Shown here: one piece after another, positions 25,582 through 33,572 of the stretch
How positions within the stretch are numbered: position 1 is the stretch's first letter
How the letters are laid out: every line of letters begins with the position of its first letter
Source: JBFELO01 sp041552055
GTDB taxonomy: Bacteria > Acidobacteriota > Thermoanaerobaculia > Thermoanaerobaculales > Sulfomarinibacteraceae
DNA length: 42,958 nt
Assembly (NCBI GenBank): GCA_041552055.1
Contig: JBFELO010000024.1
Coordinates: forward strand, 1 to 42,958
Reading direction: 5' to 3'
The notes under the pieces: generated by a model
Databases searched by the model: none
The model's input: only the letters and a program-made list of their open reading frames with translations
Told to the model about the DNA's origin: nothing
Translations under genes and position numbers: made by a program

Positions 25582-26966
25582 TCGTCTCCGCGGATACGGT
25601 GGACGATCTCGTCGATCCGTTCGTCGGACATCCCGAAGGAGCGCATGCGCTGCTTGATCTGCTCGAGATCCTCGGGCGACGCGTCGCGGATCCGCTGCTC
25701 CATGAAGGGTGGGATATCGCCACCGGGCGCCGCACCTCCAGCCGGACCTCCAGCGTGCCTCACCTGCTGCAAGCGCTGTTCGATCTCATCTTCAGACATG
25801 CCGTGCTCGCGCATCCGCGTGCGCATCTCCTCGATGCGCGAAGCGTCGGGAGCGCCAGCGGAGCCTCGAGCGACCGCCTCATCCCCGAGGACAGTCACCG
25901 GAGTGCCGTCGGCCAGACCTTCCTGGCCGAGAACGACGACCTGCTCACCCTCTGCCAGACCTTCGATGACCTCGACCTCGTCCTCCTCGCGAACGCCGAG
26001 CCGGACCTCTCGGCGCGCCGCCAGGTCGCCTTCCCGCACGAAGACGGTGTCACCGATGGAGTCGAGCACGAGTGCGGTGCGCGGAACCACGAGAGCCGCG
26101 TCCTTGGTGGCCGTCTGCAGGTAGACGCTGGCGAACATGCCGGGTCGCAGCTTGCGACGGCCGTCGACCTCGAGTGTGACCGTCACCGTGCCGGTGGAGG
26201 CATCAACGGTAGGTCGGATTCGCTGGACCCGGGCAGAGAAGGCCTCGCCCGGAAAGGCTTCCACATGGATCCGTGCGGGTTGGCCGACGTGAAGCCGCGG
26301 GAGGTCCTTTTCCGGGATTTCGATGGGGCACAGCAGGGGTGTGAAGTCGGAGATCCGGAACAGCGCGGTCCCCGGCGTGACGTGCTGTGCGAGTCGGATG
26401 TAACGGGTCACCACGAGGGCGTCGAACGGGGCGCGAATCTCGGTGTAGGCGAGTTGGATGGTGGCCGCGTCGAGCTGTGCCTCGGCCGACTGCAGTGCCG
26501 AGACAGCGGCGTCGTACGCTTCCTGGCTCACCAGCCCACTGTCGTGGCTCGTTGTGGCGCGTCCATAGGCGAGCCTGGCCTCATCGCGGGACACGGTGGC
26601 GATGGCCACCTGGTTTCGGGCTTCGCGGTCATCGATGCGTGCCAGGAGCTGGTCCTTTCGCAGGGTGTCGCCCTCTTCGACGAGGAGCTCCGTGATCGGT
26701 CCGGTGGTGCGCGCCACCAGGTCGACCTCGTTCTCGGCTTCGAGGGTCCCGTTCGTCTGGAGGTACTCCGAGATCGAGCGGCGGACGACCTGCTGGATCT
26801 GTACCGGAACCGCGGCGGTGTTCTGTTGGTGCGAGGAGCCATCAGGCATTCCATCGCCATGGCCGCCGGCGTGCGTGCCGGCCGAGTCTGTTTCGGAGCC
26901 ACAGCCGGCGATCGAGAGCAGCAGCGCCAACGCGCCGACCCAGGTCCGACACCGGATGGCCCGCAT
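25578..26966 (-). CDS. RND periplasmic adaptor (membrane fusion lipoprotein)
   Basis: 462 residues. The N-terminus MRAIRCRTWVGALALLLSIAGC is a lipoprotein signal, so the adaptor is lipid-anchored. A His/Gly stretch (AGGHGDGMPDGSSHQQN) may bind metal, weakly inferred. Next come the lipoyl/barrel-sandwich domain (LVARTTGPITELLVEEGDTL), a helical hairpin, and the beta-barrel (DASTGTVTVTLEVDG). The last 90 residues are unusual: two copies of a helical motif, MREHGMSEDEIEQRL and MRSFGMSDERIDEIV, separated by a Gly/Ala/Pro-rich linker. Start 26966 has AGGA about 8 nt upstream; ATGs at 26975 and 26987 are alternatives. Confidence 0.92.
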   Translation of the reverse strand: MRAIRCRTWVGALALLLSIAGCGSETDSAGTHAGGHGDGMPDGSSHQQNTAAVPVQIQQVVRRSISEYLQTNGTLEAENEVDLVARTTGPITELLVEEGDTLRKDQLLARIDDREARNQVAIATVSRDEARLAYGRATTSHDSGLVSQEAYDAAVSALQSAEAQLDAATIQLAYTEIRAPFDALVVTRYIRLAQHVTPGTALFRISDFTPLLCPIEIPEKDLPRLHVGQPARIHVEAFPGEAFSARVQRIRPTVDASTGTVTVTLEVDGRRKLRPGMFASVYLQTATKDAALVVPRTALVLDSIGDTVFVREGDLAARREVRLGVREEDEVEVIEGLAEGEQVVVLGQEGLADGTPVTVLGDEAVARGSAGAPDASRIEEMRTRMREHGMSEDEIEQRLQQVRHAGGPAGGAAPGGDIPPFMEQRIRDASPEDLEQIKQRMRSFGMSDERIDEIVHRIRGDE

Positions 26967-27072
26967 TGTCTTCATCCTCGTGATCATGCGCGTCTTTCGT
27001 TGAGTCCGCAGTGTGCTCGGAGCGTTCGAGTCCGTTGACACGCTGCGGTCGGGGATTCTATGAGAACCGGGT

Positions 27073-30000
27073 TCATTGCACCACCTGGGCAGCCACCCGG
27101 TGTGCGAAGACCTTCAGATCGTCGACCAGCGAGTACAGCACCGGTATCACCATCACTGTCAGAACGGTCGATGTCGCGAGGCCACCGAGGATCACCAGGC
27201 CGACCGGTGCCCAGAAGGCGGCGCGCCCTTCGACCGCGCCGAAGATCTGCGGCAGGAAGAACGGTGCGACCATCGGCGACAGGCCTAGGATCGTTGTCAT
27301 GGCGGTCATCACGATCGGCCGCAGGCGGTGGCGGCCGCCGAGCACGATCGCCTCGTCTCGCTCGAGCCCGGAGCCCCTGAGGCGGTTGATGTGGTGGACG
27401 AGCACGATCGCATTGTTGACCACGATGCCTGCGAGGATGATCAGCCCGAGATCTGCCGTCGAGGATCGAGGCTGGCCGGCGAGCTTCATGACGATGCCCA
27501 CGCCGATGAAGGCAAACGGAACCGAGAACATGATGGTAAACGGCTGGGCGAAGCTCTCGAACAGGGCTGCCATGACCATGTAGACCAGCACCACGGCGAA
27601 CAGCAGCATGAACGCGGCTTCCGAGGCATCCTCGCCGCTCGATCGCCAGTCCTCGCTCTCGATGGCCTCGTAGCCCGCAGGGAGGTCGAGCTCCTCCACC
27701 GCCTTTCGGGCCATGCGTTCGGCCGCGAACGACGGCGTCCCGCTGGCGGTGTCCGCCGTGATGGTGAGCACCGCTCGCCGGTCCCTCCGCTCGATGGCGC
27801 GAGCGCCGGGTGCAGCCTCGAAGTCGGCAACGGCGCCAATCGCGACTCGATCGTGTCCGAAGGTCAGCGGGATCGTCTTGAGGTCATCGAGGGTCTGCCG
27901 ATCGGACTCGCGGTGCTGGACCACCACGTCGAGTTCACGGTCGCCGGCTTCGAAGTAGGCGATCGGGCGGGACGACAGGGCAGATGACACGCTCATTCCC
28001 ACCGCGTGGGACGAGAGACCGGCCTGGAGCGTGCGTTCGCGGTCGGGTCGTACCAGGATCTCCTCGTCGCCGCTCTCGAGAGACGAATCCACGTTGGTCA
28101 GACCCGGGACCGCCGCCAGGGTCGCGATCACCCGTTGGGAGATCGCCTCGAGGATCTCCGTGCGATCACCTGCCAGCTGAAGCTCGATATTTGAGCCGGT
28201 CGAGCTGTGTCTACCGCGCATGGATCGTGACACGTTGAACGTCACTCCCGGCCGTATGGGCAGCAGTTGCGCCACGCGGTCACGGATCTCTCCGCTGTCC
28301 TTGGTGCCACGGGTCTCGTCGGTGAGGTAGAGGTCGAACCGGTTGCTGCCGTGCCAGCCGCGCGAGCGCCCGGCCGATCGCTGGAACTCGTGGTTGATGT
28401 GGGTAATCTCGAGCTCCTCACGGCGTTCGTCGAGAATCGCGTAGACATCGTCGAAGAGTGCTCTCTTCTGGTCCACCGAGAAGGTTTTCGGCATGTCGAC
28501 CTGGATCCAGAGTTGGCGCTCGTAGGAGGGTACTGACATGGACCGCTCGATTTTCTGGTACAACCCCCACGACCACCACAGCACGAGTACGATCAGCGAC
28601 GCGAACGCGAGTCGATGGCGGAGCATGAACCGGAGCGAGCGATCGTAGGCCTCGGTGACGCGGGCGAAGAGGGGAAATGAACGCGTCGTCTCACCACCCT
28701 GAATCCGTGCCGCGACCATGGGAACAACGGTGATGGCGACGATGAACGACGCGGCCATGACCACCACCACCGTCATGCCGATGTTCTTCATGAAGATCGC
28801 GAACCGTCCGCTGGTGGAGAGGAACACCATTGGCAGGAACACGCACATGGTGGTGACGGTCGACGCGAAGATGGGCGTCACGACCTCCGAGGCGCCGCGA
28901 AGAGTGGCGGTCCAACCATCCTCGCCGAGCTCGTGGTGGTGCCGGAATATGGACTCGATGACCACGATGGAGTTGTCCACCAGCATCCCCACGGCGAGCA
29001 TCAAACCCATGAGGGTCATGATGTTGAGGGTGAGGTCGGTCAGACCGGCCTGCCGGGACAGGTACATGATCGCGAAGGTCACCACGAGCGACACCGGAAT
29101 CGCGATCGCCACCAGCAGGGTCGTGCGGACCCTTCTCAGAAACAGGAACATGAAGATGATCGCGAGGGCACCGCCGAGCAGTCCCGTGTTTCGCAACGCC
29201 GACAACCCCTGCCGCACGTCCTCCGAGTCGTCGCGATAGATGTTGACGTCGAGGCCCTCGGCCTCGGGCAGGACCCGGATCTGGTCGAGCTCCGCCCTGA
29301 CGTGGTCGATCATGTCGAGCAGATTGGCGGTCGACGCCTTGTAGATGCGCACCCCCAGCGCCTCGGAGCCGTTGAGGTACTCGAACTCGTCACGTTCGGG
29401 GTAGGCGAAGGAGACGTCTGCGACGTCACGGAGCCGTAGTCCTTGATCACCCAGGGGCAGGTTCCTGAAGTCGTCGAGGCTCCTCAGGCGTCCGTCCACC
29501 TGGACGAGGAAGCTCCTCGATCCTTCGCGAACGGTGCCAACCGTGCGCATCACGTGATTGGCTCTCAGCACCGACGACACGTCACGCACGTCGACGCCGT
29601 GCTTGGCGAGCCGCTCCGCCACCAGGTTGACCTGCAGCTCGCGGATCTCGTCTCCCCGGACCTGGACGTCGGCCACGCCCTCGAGACGCATCAGGCGGCG
29701 GACCACGATGTCTTCGACGAAACGGTACAGGCGGTCGCGTTCCCAGGGCGCGCTCAGATTGAAACGGAAAACCGGTCGGCTCGACGTCTGATGGCTACGG
29801 ATTCGCACCCGCTCCAGATCGTCGGGCAGCAGACCACGGACGCGATCGACCCGGTCGCGCACGTCGACCGCGGCCAGATCCATATCGGTGCCCGGCGCGA
29901 AGCCCACGTAGACGGAGCCGCTCTGGGCGGTCGCGACTGCGGTCAGCGTCTCGATGCCGGGAATGGTGCCGAGGCTGTCCTCGAGCGGCCGCACGATGAG

Positions 30001-30192
30001 ACGTTCGGTCTCGGCCGGCGAGGACGACGGGTAGGGCGCCTCGACGGTGATCACCTCCCAGGTGAAGGACGGGAAAAACTCGAGCGGCAGGCGGGTCAGC
30101 GACAGCCAACCCAGGACGAGCACACCGAGTACCGCCATGGCCATGGTGACCCTTCGCTCGACGGCGAACCTCACGACCGGGTTGATGTTCAT
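27073..30192 (-). CDS. RND efflux permease 2 (HAE1/AcrB-like)
   Basis: 1039 residues from ATG 30192 (MNINPVVRFAVERRVTMAMA). It has the RND layout: first helix, porter domain with LPLEFFPSFTWEVITVEAPY, TM4 with GMLVDNSIVVIESIF, then the second half. Like permease 1 it carries Asp-Asn in TM4. It differs clearly from permease 1, so the two are not a recent duplication; they could form a hetero-oligomer like MdtBC or work separately with the one adaptor. It ends 107 nt before the adaptor start. Orientation puts it first in a three-gene unit; the spy-like gene lies 214 nt upstream on the same strand. Confidence 0.92.
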   Translation of the reverse strand: MNINPVVRFAVERRVTMAMAVLGVLVLGWLSLTRLPLEFFPSFTWEVITVEAPYPSSSPAETERLIVRPLEDSLGTIPGIETLTAVATAQSGSVYVGFAPGTDMDLAAVDVRDRVDRVRGLLPDDLERVRIRSHQTSSRPVFRFNLSAPWERDRLYRFVEDIVVRRLMRLEGVADVQVRGDEIRELQVNLVAERLAKHGVDVRDVSSVLRANHVMRTVGTVREGSRSFLVQVDGRLRSLDDFRNLPLGDQGLRLRDVADVSFAYPERDEFEYLNGSEALGVRIYKASTANLLDMIDHVRAELDQIRVLPEAEGLDVNIYRDDSEDVRQGLSALRNTGLLGGALAIIFMFLFLRRVRTTLLVAIAIPVSLVVTFAIMYLSRQAGLTDLTLNIMTLMGLMLAVGMLVDNSIVVIESIFRHHHELGEDGWTATLRGASEVVTPIFASTVTTMCVFLPMVFLSTSGRFAIFMKNIGMTVVVVMAASFIVAITVVPMVAARIQGGETTRSFPLFARVTEAYDRSLRFMLRHRLAFASLIVLVLWWSWGLYQKIERSMSVPSYERQLWIQVDMPKTFSVDQKRALFDDVYAILDERREELEITHINHEFQRSAGRSRGWHGSNRFDLYLTDETRGTKDSGEIRDRVAQLLPIRPGVTFNVSRSMRGRHSSTGSNIELQLAGDRTEILEAISQRVIATLAAVPGLTNVDSSLESGDEEILVRPDRERTLQAGLSSHAVGMSVSSALSSRPIAYFEAGDRELDVVVQHRESDRQTLDDLKTIPLTFGHDRVAIGAVADFEAAPGARAIERRDRRAVLTITADTASGTPSFAAERMARKAVEELDLPAGYEAIESEDWRSSGEDASEAAFMLLFAVVLVYMVMAALFESFAQPFTIMFSVPFAFIGVGIVMKLAGQPRSSTADLGLIILAGIVVNNAIVLVHHINRLRGSGLERDEAIVLGGRHRLRPIVMTAMTTILGLSPMVAPFFLPQIFGAVEGRAAFWAPVGLVILGGLATSTVLTVMVIPVLYSLVDDLKVFAHRVAAQVVQ

Positions 30193-30219
30193 AGAAATGG
30201 TGACCCTGCCTCGCACCCG

Positions 30220-30250
30220 ATATTACTGTGATTCATCCGCCACCGTACAA
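30220..30250 (-). promoter_or_regulatory. Candidate promoter for RND permease 2
   Basis: Minus-strand TAATAT (-10, 30220-30225) and TTGTAC (-35, 30245-30250) with a 19-bp spacer, slightly long. The start would be near 30213 with a 20-nt leader, which favours ATG 30192 over the in-frame GTG 30216. Confidence 0.4.
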
Positions 30251-30360
30251 GGTTGCGCGGCGCTGACAGTTGGGGGGTTGCCGGGATGGAGGGCCTTCTC
30301 CAAGCTCAGCCCGCGGGGCAGCGTGACCAACGCGAGCAGCGCCATCACCTTGTGTCAAGC

Positions 30361-30384
30361 GAACGGCCGCCGGAGCGGCCGTTC
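30361..30384. terminator. Perfect 10-bp hairpin, terminator or attenuator
   Basis: GAACGGCCGC, loop CGGA, GCGGCCGTTC: a perfect 10-bp stem. It lies 22 nt downstream of the minus-strand spy-like stop. No T-run follows on that strand (next bases GCTTGACACAAGG), so it may slow, protect or attenuate rather than terminate alone. Confidence 0.4.
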
Positions 30385-30406
30385 AAGGGGGAAGAAAGGA
30401 GGATCC

Positions 30407-30943
30407 TCAGGACCCGGTCGGGCCGCCACCGAACCGTTTGCCGCCACCTCGGCGACCGGCGGAACCTCGAAACTCCAGCATCTGGTCGAGCTGTTCGGAT
30501 GTCAGGACGTCGAAGGCGCGGGACATGGCGCGCGCAGTCGCGACCTCGATATCGATCTTCAGAGGCGATACCCGCTCGAGGAAGGACCGCAGCTCGATCT
30601 CGTCGAACTGTCCCGGATCGTGGCTGTCGCGGTATGCCTGGACGGCTTCGTGCAGCTGCGTGCGCAGCGGCTCGATGACCGTCAGTTCCTCATCGATGAT
30701 GGCCTCGATCTGCGTCACCTGCTCCTCGGTCAAGCCGAGGGACTCGGCCATTCTCGGGAGCCTGTGCTGCAGTCTGTAGAGATCCGGACCTCCACCGAAA
30801 CCGCCGTGACCACCGAATCCGCTCGGGTCGCCCCGGTGGAAACCGCCGCCCGGACCGCCCGGGCCGACCTGCGCCGGAACGGTCCCGGGGACCGCGGCAA
30901 TTGCCATCATCAGTGCCGTCGTGAGAATCGAACGAACGTTCAT
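30407..30943 (-). CDS. Periplasmic Spy/CpxP-like protein (LTxxQ)
   Basis: 178 residues. Signal peptide MNVRSILTTALMMAIAAVPGTVPA, then a Gly/His-rich stretch (GGFHRGDPSGFGGHGG), then a helical body with two LTxxQ motifs, LTEEQ and LTSEQ, the Spy/CpxP signature. In E. coli CpxP and Spy bind unfolded proteins in the periplasm, and CpxP restrains CpxA. The ATG at 30943 has AGGAGG 6 nt upstream; an open frame continues upstream with no sense. It diverges from a CpxR-like regulator gene, with a CpxR-type box between, mirroring the E. coli cpxP-cpxRA layout. Its Gly/His segment could bind metal, as in some metal-linked relatives; that is inference. Confidence 0.88.
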   Translation of the reverse strand: MNVRSILTTALMMAIAAVPGTVPAQVGPGGPGGGFHRGDPSGFGGHGGFGGGPDLYRLQHRLPRMAESLGLTEEQVTQIEAIIDEELTVIEPLRTQLHEAVQAYRDSHDPGQFDEIELRSFLERVSPLKIDIEVATARAMSRAFDVLTSEQLDQMLEFRGSAGRRGGGKRFGGGPTGS

Positions 30944-31055
30944 CGGGTACCTCCTGTTGTTCTGCCGCCGGTGCGGCGTGTCGTCCGTCGCTCGGTGAAA
31001 CGCCGCCACCGCCTTGAATGTTGACTGGTTTTGTGCAAGGAAACAGGCGATCACC

Positions 31056-31070
31056 GTAAAAAATCGTAAA
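31056..31070. promoter_or_regulatory. CpxR-type box, GTAAA-N5-GTAAA
   Basis: GTAAAAAATCGTAAA is an exact match to the CpxR consensus known from E. coli, two GTAAA direct repeats with a 5-nt spacer. It is in an otherwise GC-rich gap between the divergent spy-like and cpxR-like genes: 113 nt from the former and 40 nt from the latter. A weak -10, TAGCAT (31099-31104), stands ahead of the regulator. Confidence 0.6.
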
Positions 31071-31110
31071 GCGCCCGCGGAGACGTGGTTTGGTGGGGTA
31101 GCATCGAGCC

Positions 31111-31812
31111 GTGGCCAACGTGCTGATCGTCGACGACGACGTCGAGCTGTGCGAGCTCGTCACGGAGTATCTGACCCAGGAGGGGTACATCGTCGAGTGC
31201 GTCTATGACGGTGTTCGGGCGCTGGAGCATGTTGCGGCGGCAACACCCGATCTGGTCGTGCTCGACGTCATGCTGCCCGGCCTGAACGGATTCGAGGTGC
31301 TGCGCCGAATCAGGGATCGGAGCGAGATCCCGGTGATCATGCTGACCGCGCGCGGCGAGGAGGTAGACCGGGTCGTGGGACTCGAGCTTGGAGCCGACGA
31401 CTACTTGCCCAAGCCGTTCAGTCCCAGAGAGCTGACGGCCAGGATGGGGGCGGTTCTCCGCCGGGTGGAGCACGCGCGCTTGGCACCCAAGATCGGTCGT
31501 GCCGAGTCGCTCGTGGTGGGCGACCTCCGCCTCGATCTGGGTGCACGCACGGTGAAGGTAAACGACAACGAGGTGCGGCTCACCGGCATCGAGTTCGGCC
31601 TGTTGGAGCAGCTCGTGCGCAACGCTGGCACAGTCGTGGACCGGGGCGATCTGTCGCGTGAAGTCCTCGGTCGGCGGGCGAGTACATTCGACCGCAGTCT
31701 CGACGTCCACCTCAGCAACCTCAGGAAGAAGCTCGGGCCGCTCGCCGACGGTGCGGAGAGGATCAAGACAGTACGCGGCGTCGGCTACATCTACGTCCGG
31801 GCGGCGGAGTGA
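31111..31812 (+). CDS. OmpR-family response regulator (CpxR-like)
   Basis: 233 residues. The receiver domain starts MANVLIVDDDVELCELVTEY, with the phospho-acceptor Asp52 in LVVLDVMLPG, then the switch Thr in MLTARGEEVDR and Lys in LPKPFSPRELTAR. A winged-helix DNA-binding domain follows (RLTGIEFGLLEQLVRN, DVHLSNLRKKLG, KTVRGVGYIYV). GTG 31111 falls at the likely transcription start after TAGCAT, so it may be leaderless. With the kinase 90 nt on, it forms a two-component system. The match to CpxR rather than other OmpR relatives rests on the box, the divergent spy-like gene and the CpxA-like kinase. Confidence 0.94.
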   Translation: MANVLIVDDDVELCELVTEYLTQEGYIVECVYDGVRALEHVAAATPDLVVLDVMLPGLNGFEVLRRIRDRSEIPVIMLTARGEEVDRVVGLELGADDYLPKPFSPRELTARMGAVLRRVEHARLAPKIGRAESLVVGDLRLDLGARTVKVNDNEVRLTGIEFGLLEQLVRNAGTVVDRGDLSREVLGRRASTFDRSLDVHLSNLRKKLGPLADGAERIKTVRGVGYIYVRAAE

Positions 31813-31813
31813 C

Positions 31814-31906
31814 ATGAGGCGATCCCGTCCCTTTGCCGGGCTGCGACCGACCGGGTTTCGGTGTGACGGGGCGCCTGTCGTCGGCTGGACCATGGGCTGC
31901 CGATGA
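31814..31906 (+). CDS. Possible 30-codon ORF linking regulator and kinase genes
   Basis: An ATG one base after the regulator stop opens a frame MRRSRPFAGLRPTGFRCDGA and on to a TGA that overlaps the kinase ATG (ATGA). It would translate through the 90-nt gap and could couple kinase synthesis to the regulator. It has no ribosome binding site of its own or recognisable domain, and may be chance. Confidence 0.2.
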   Translation: MRRSRPFAGLRPTGFRCDGAPVVGWTMGCR

Positions 31907-33273
31907 GATCGTTGTTTCTCAGGATCTTCCTCTGGTTCTGGGCAGCCATGGCGGTGGTGGTCGCGGTGCTCGTGGTGTCGTCGCCGTTCTTCACCCGCTC
32001 ACGCCCGGGCCTCGCGCGCTGGCAGCACGATGCCGAGCAGATGTTGGCGAGACGAATGGATGCATACGCGAGTCAAGTCGCGATCGGCGAGACCGACTTC
32101 CGGGAGGACTTTCCAGGACGACATCGCCGGATGCCGCTCGATTTCTTCGTGTTCGACGCCGAGGGCCGCGAAATCCGAGACCGCGATCACGATCCGGACG
32201 TGCAAAAACTGGCGCGGCGTGCACTCGAGTCGGGTGAAGACCTGACCGAGCGATCCGGAAGCCTCCACCTCATGGCGCGCCCTGTGGTGGCCGACGACGG
32301 CTCGCGCCTGGTGGTCGCGGGGGCGATGCGGCGTCCACCACGTCCCACCGACCTGCTCGAGCCGCGCGTGCTGCTGCCGAGACTGGCCGTCTTGGGATTG
32401 ATCGTGGGTCTGCTGTGCCTGTGGCTGGCACGTCACCTGAGTTCGCCGGTTGCCTCGCTGCGCAAGGCGACGCGGCTCCTGTCGGACGGCGATCTGACGG
32501 CACGGGTCGGGCCGCCGGTGGCGCGTCGTCGAGACGAGTTCGGTGACCTGGCACGCGACTTCGATGCCATGGCCGAGCGCCTGGAGGCGTTGGTGGATTC
32601 CCAGCGGCGCCTGTTGCGCGACGTCTCGCACGAGCTGCGCTCCCCGTTGGCGCGGCTCGAGGTGGCGCTCGAGCTGGCCAGGAAAAGGGCCGGTGAAGAC
32701 GGTCGTCAGCCCCTGGACCGGATCGAACGCGAGGCGCGGCGTCTCAACTCGATGATCGAGCAGTTGTTGACGCTCGACCGGCTCGAGTCGGGACAGGCGC
32801 CGCCAACTCCCGAGGACGTGGATCTCGTGACGTTGATGGAGGAGATCGTGGCCGATGCCCAGTACGAGGCTCGGCGGACGGGCAGCACGGTCGCACTGAA
32901 GGCCGAGCCCGGGAGTCGGGTCATCGGCTCCCAGGGACTTCTGCGGAGCGCATTCGACAACGTGGTCCGAAATGCGGTGGCCTACACCCGGGAGGGAACC
33001 ACGGTCGAGGTGAAATGCAGACTCGAAGCCGGCGAGGAGCCGGCTGCGGTGATCGAGGTCCGCGATCGTGGGCCGGGAGTCTCGGAGATGGACCTGGAAC
33101 ACCTGTTCGAACCCTTCTACAGGGTCGCCGAGGCTCGCGATCGGCAGAGCGGAGGGACCGGTCTCGGGTTGGCGATCACCGCCCGCGCCATTCGGCTCCA
33201 CGGCGGCTCTGTCGCTGCACGCAACCGTGCCGACGGAGGCCTCGAGGTCACGATGAGGCTGCCGGTCGGCTAG
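31903..33273 (+). CDS. Sensor histidine kinase (CpxA-like)
   Basis: 456 residues, inner membrane. TM1 (FLRIFLWFWAAMAVVVAVLV), a periplasmic sensor of about 130 residues, TM2 (LAVLGLIVGLLCLWLA), a HAMP domain, the phospho-His in LLRDVSHELRSPLARLEVAL (His243), and the ATPase domain with N box FDNVVRNAV, G1 RDRGPGVS, and GGTGLGLAI. The SHELRSPLARLE helix and the SQGLLRSAFDNVVRN stretch read like CpxA. With the spy-like protein as a likely periplasmic partner, it should sense envelope damage; the signal itself is not known. Stop at 33273 is followed by repeat copy C. Confidence 0.93.
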   Translation: MRSLFLRIFLWFWAAMAVVVAVLVVSSPFFTRSRPGLARWQHDAEQMLARRMDAYASQVAIGETDFREDFPGRHRRMPLDFFVFDAEGREIRDRDHDPDVQKLARRALESGEDLTERSGSLHLMARPVVADDGSRLVVAGAMRRPPRPTDLLEPRVLLPRLAVLGLIVGLLCLWLARHLSSPVASLRKATRLLSDGDLTARVGPPVARRRDEFGDLARDFDAMAERLEALVDSQRRLLRDVSHELRSPLARLEVALELARKRAGEDGRQPLDRIEREARRLNSMIEQLLTLDRLESGQAPPTPEDVDLVTLMEEIVADAQYEARRTGSTVALKAEPGSRVIGSQGLLRSAFDNVVRNAVAYTREGTTVEVKCRLEAGEEPAAVIEVRDRGPGVSEMDLEHLFEPFYRVAEARDRQSGGTGLGLAITARAIRLHGGSVAARNRADGGLEVTMRLPVG

Positions 33274-33294
33274 CCGCAATCATCCTGTTCATTA

Positions 33295-33409
33295 GACTCA
33301 GGGGGAATTCCCGTCTCCGTATCCGTTCCCGTCTACGTGCCCGAAGGACGAAAAGGATTCGGAGCCCGGCGCCGGATACGGAGACGTAGACGGAGACGGG
33401 CACGGGACC
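33295..33409. repeat. Hexamer-arm inverted repeat, copy C (left part)
   Basis: End box GACTCAGGGGGAA (33295-33307), left arm CCGTCTCCGTATCC, GTTCCC and GTCTAC, core GTGCCCGAAGG with GGATTCGGAG, right arm GGATAC GGAGAC GTAGAC and GGAGAC GGGCAC GGGACC. It starts 22 nt after the kinase stop. Together with 33485-33518 it could be one longer element of about 224 nt. Confidence 0.8.
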
Positions 33410-33484
33410 AAGCCCGGGAGGACTCTGTAACCATCGATGATTCCCCCCGCTTCCGAACGCGGTCAGGATTTGGAGCACCGAGTC

Positions 33485-33518
33485 GGATATGGATACGGAA
33501 ACGGAGACGGGTTGAACC
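33485..33518. repeat. Hexamer-arm repeat, copy C (right part) with second end box
   Basis: GGATAT GGATAC GGAAAC then GGAGAC GGGTTGAACC. The GGGTTGAACC end resembles GGGTTGACCC in copy E and GGGTTCAGC in copy F. It lies 54 nt before the patatin start. Between the two parts, bases 33410-33484 show no recognised gene or motif. Confidence 0.7.
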
Positions 33519-33572
33519 GGCGAGGTGTACGTGTTGTTGATCGCCAGGTCGGCGTACCATGTGGTTACCACG

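Noticed and set aside
24796..26124. Long plus-strand frames opposite the RND genes
   Set aside because: They oppose well-supported permease and adaptor genes and have no domain or ribosome binding site.
31051..31893. 280-codon minus-strand frame opposite the response regulator
   Set aside because: Antisense to a complete OmpR-family gene; also covers the CpxR box. No protein features.
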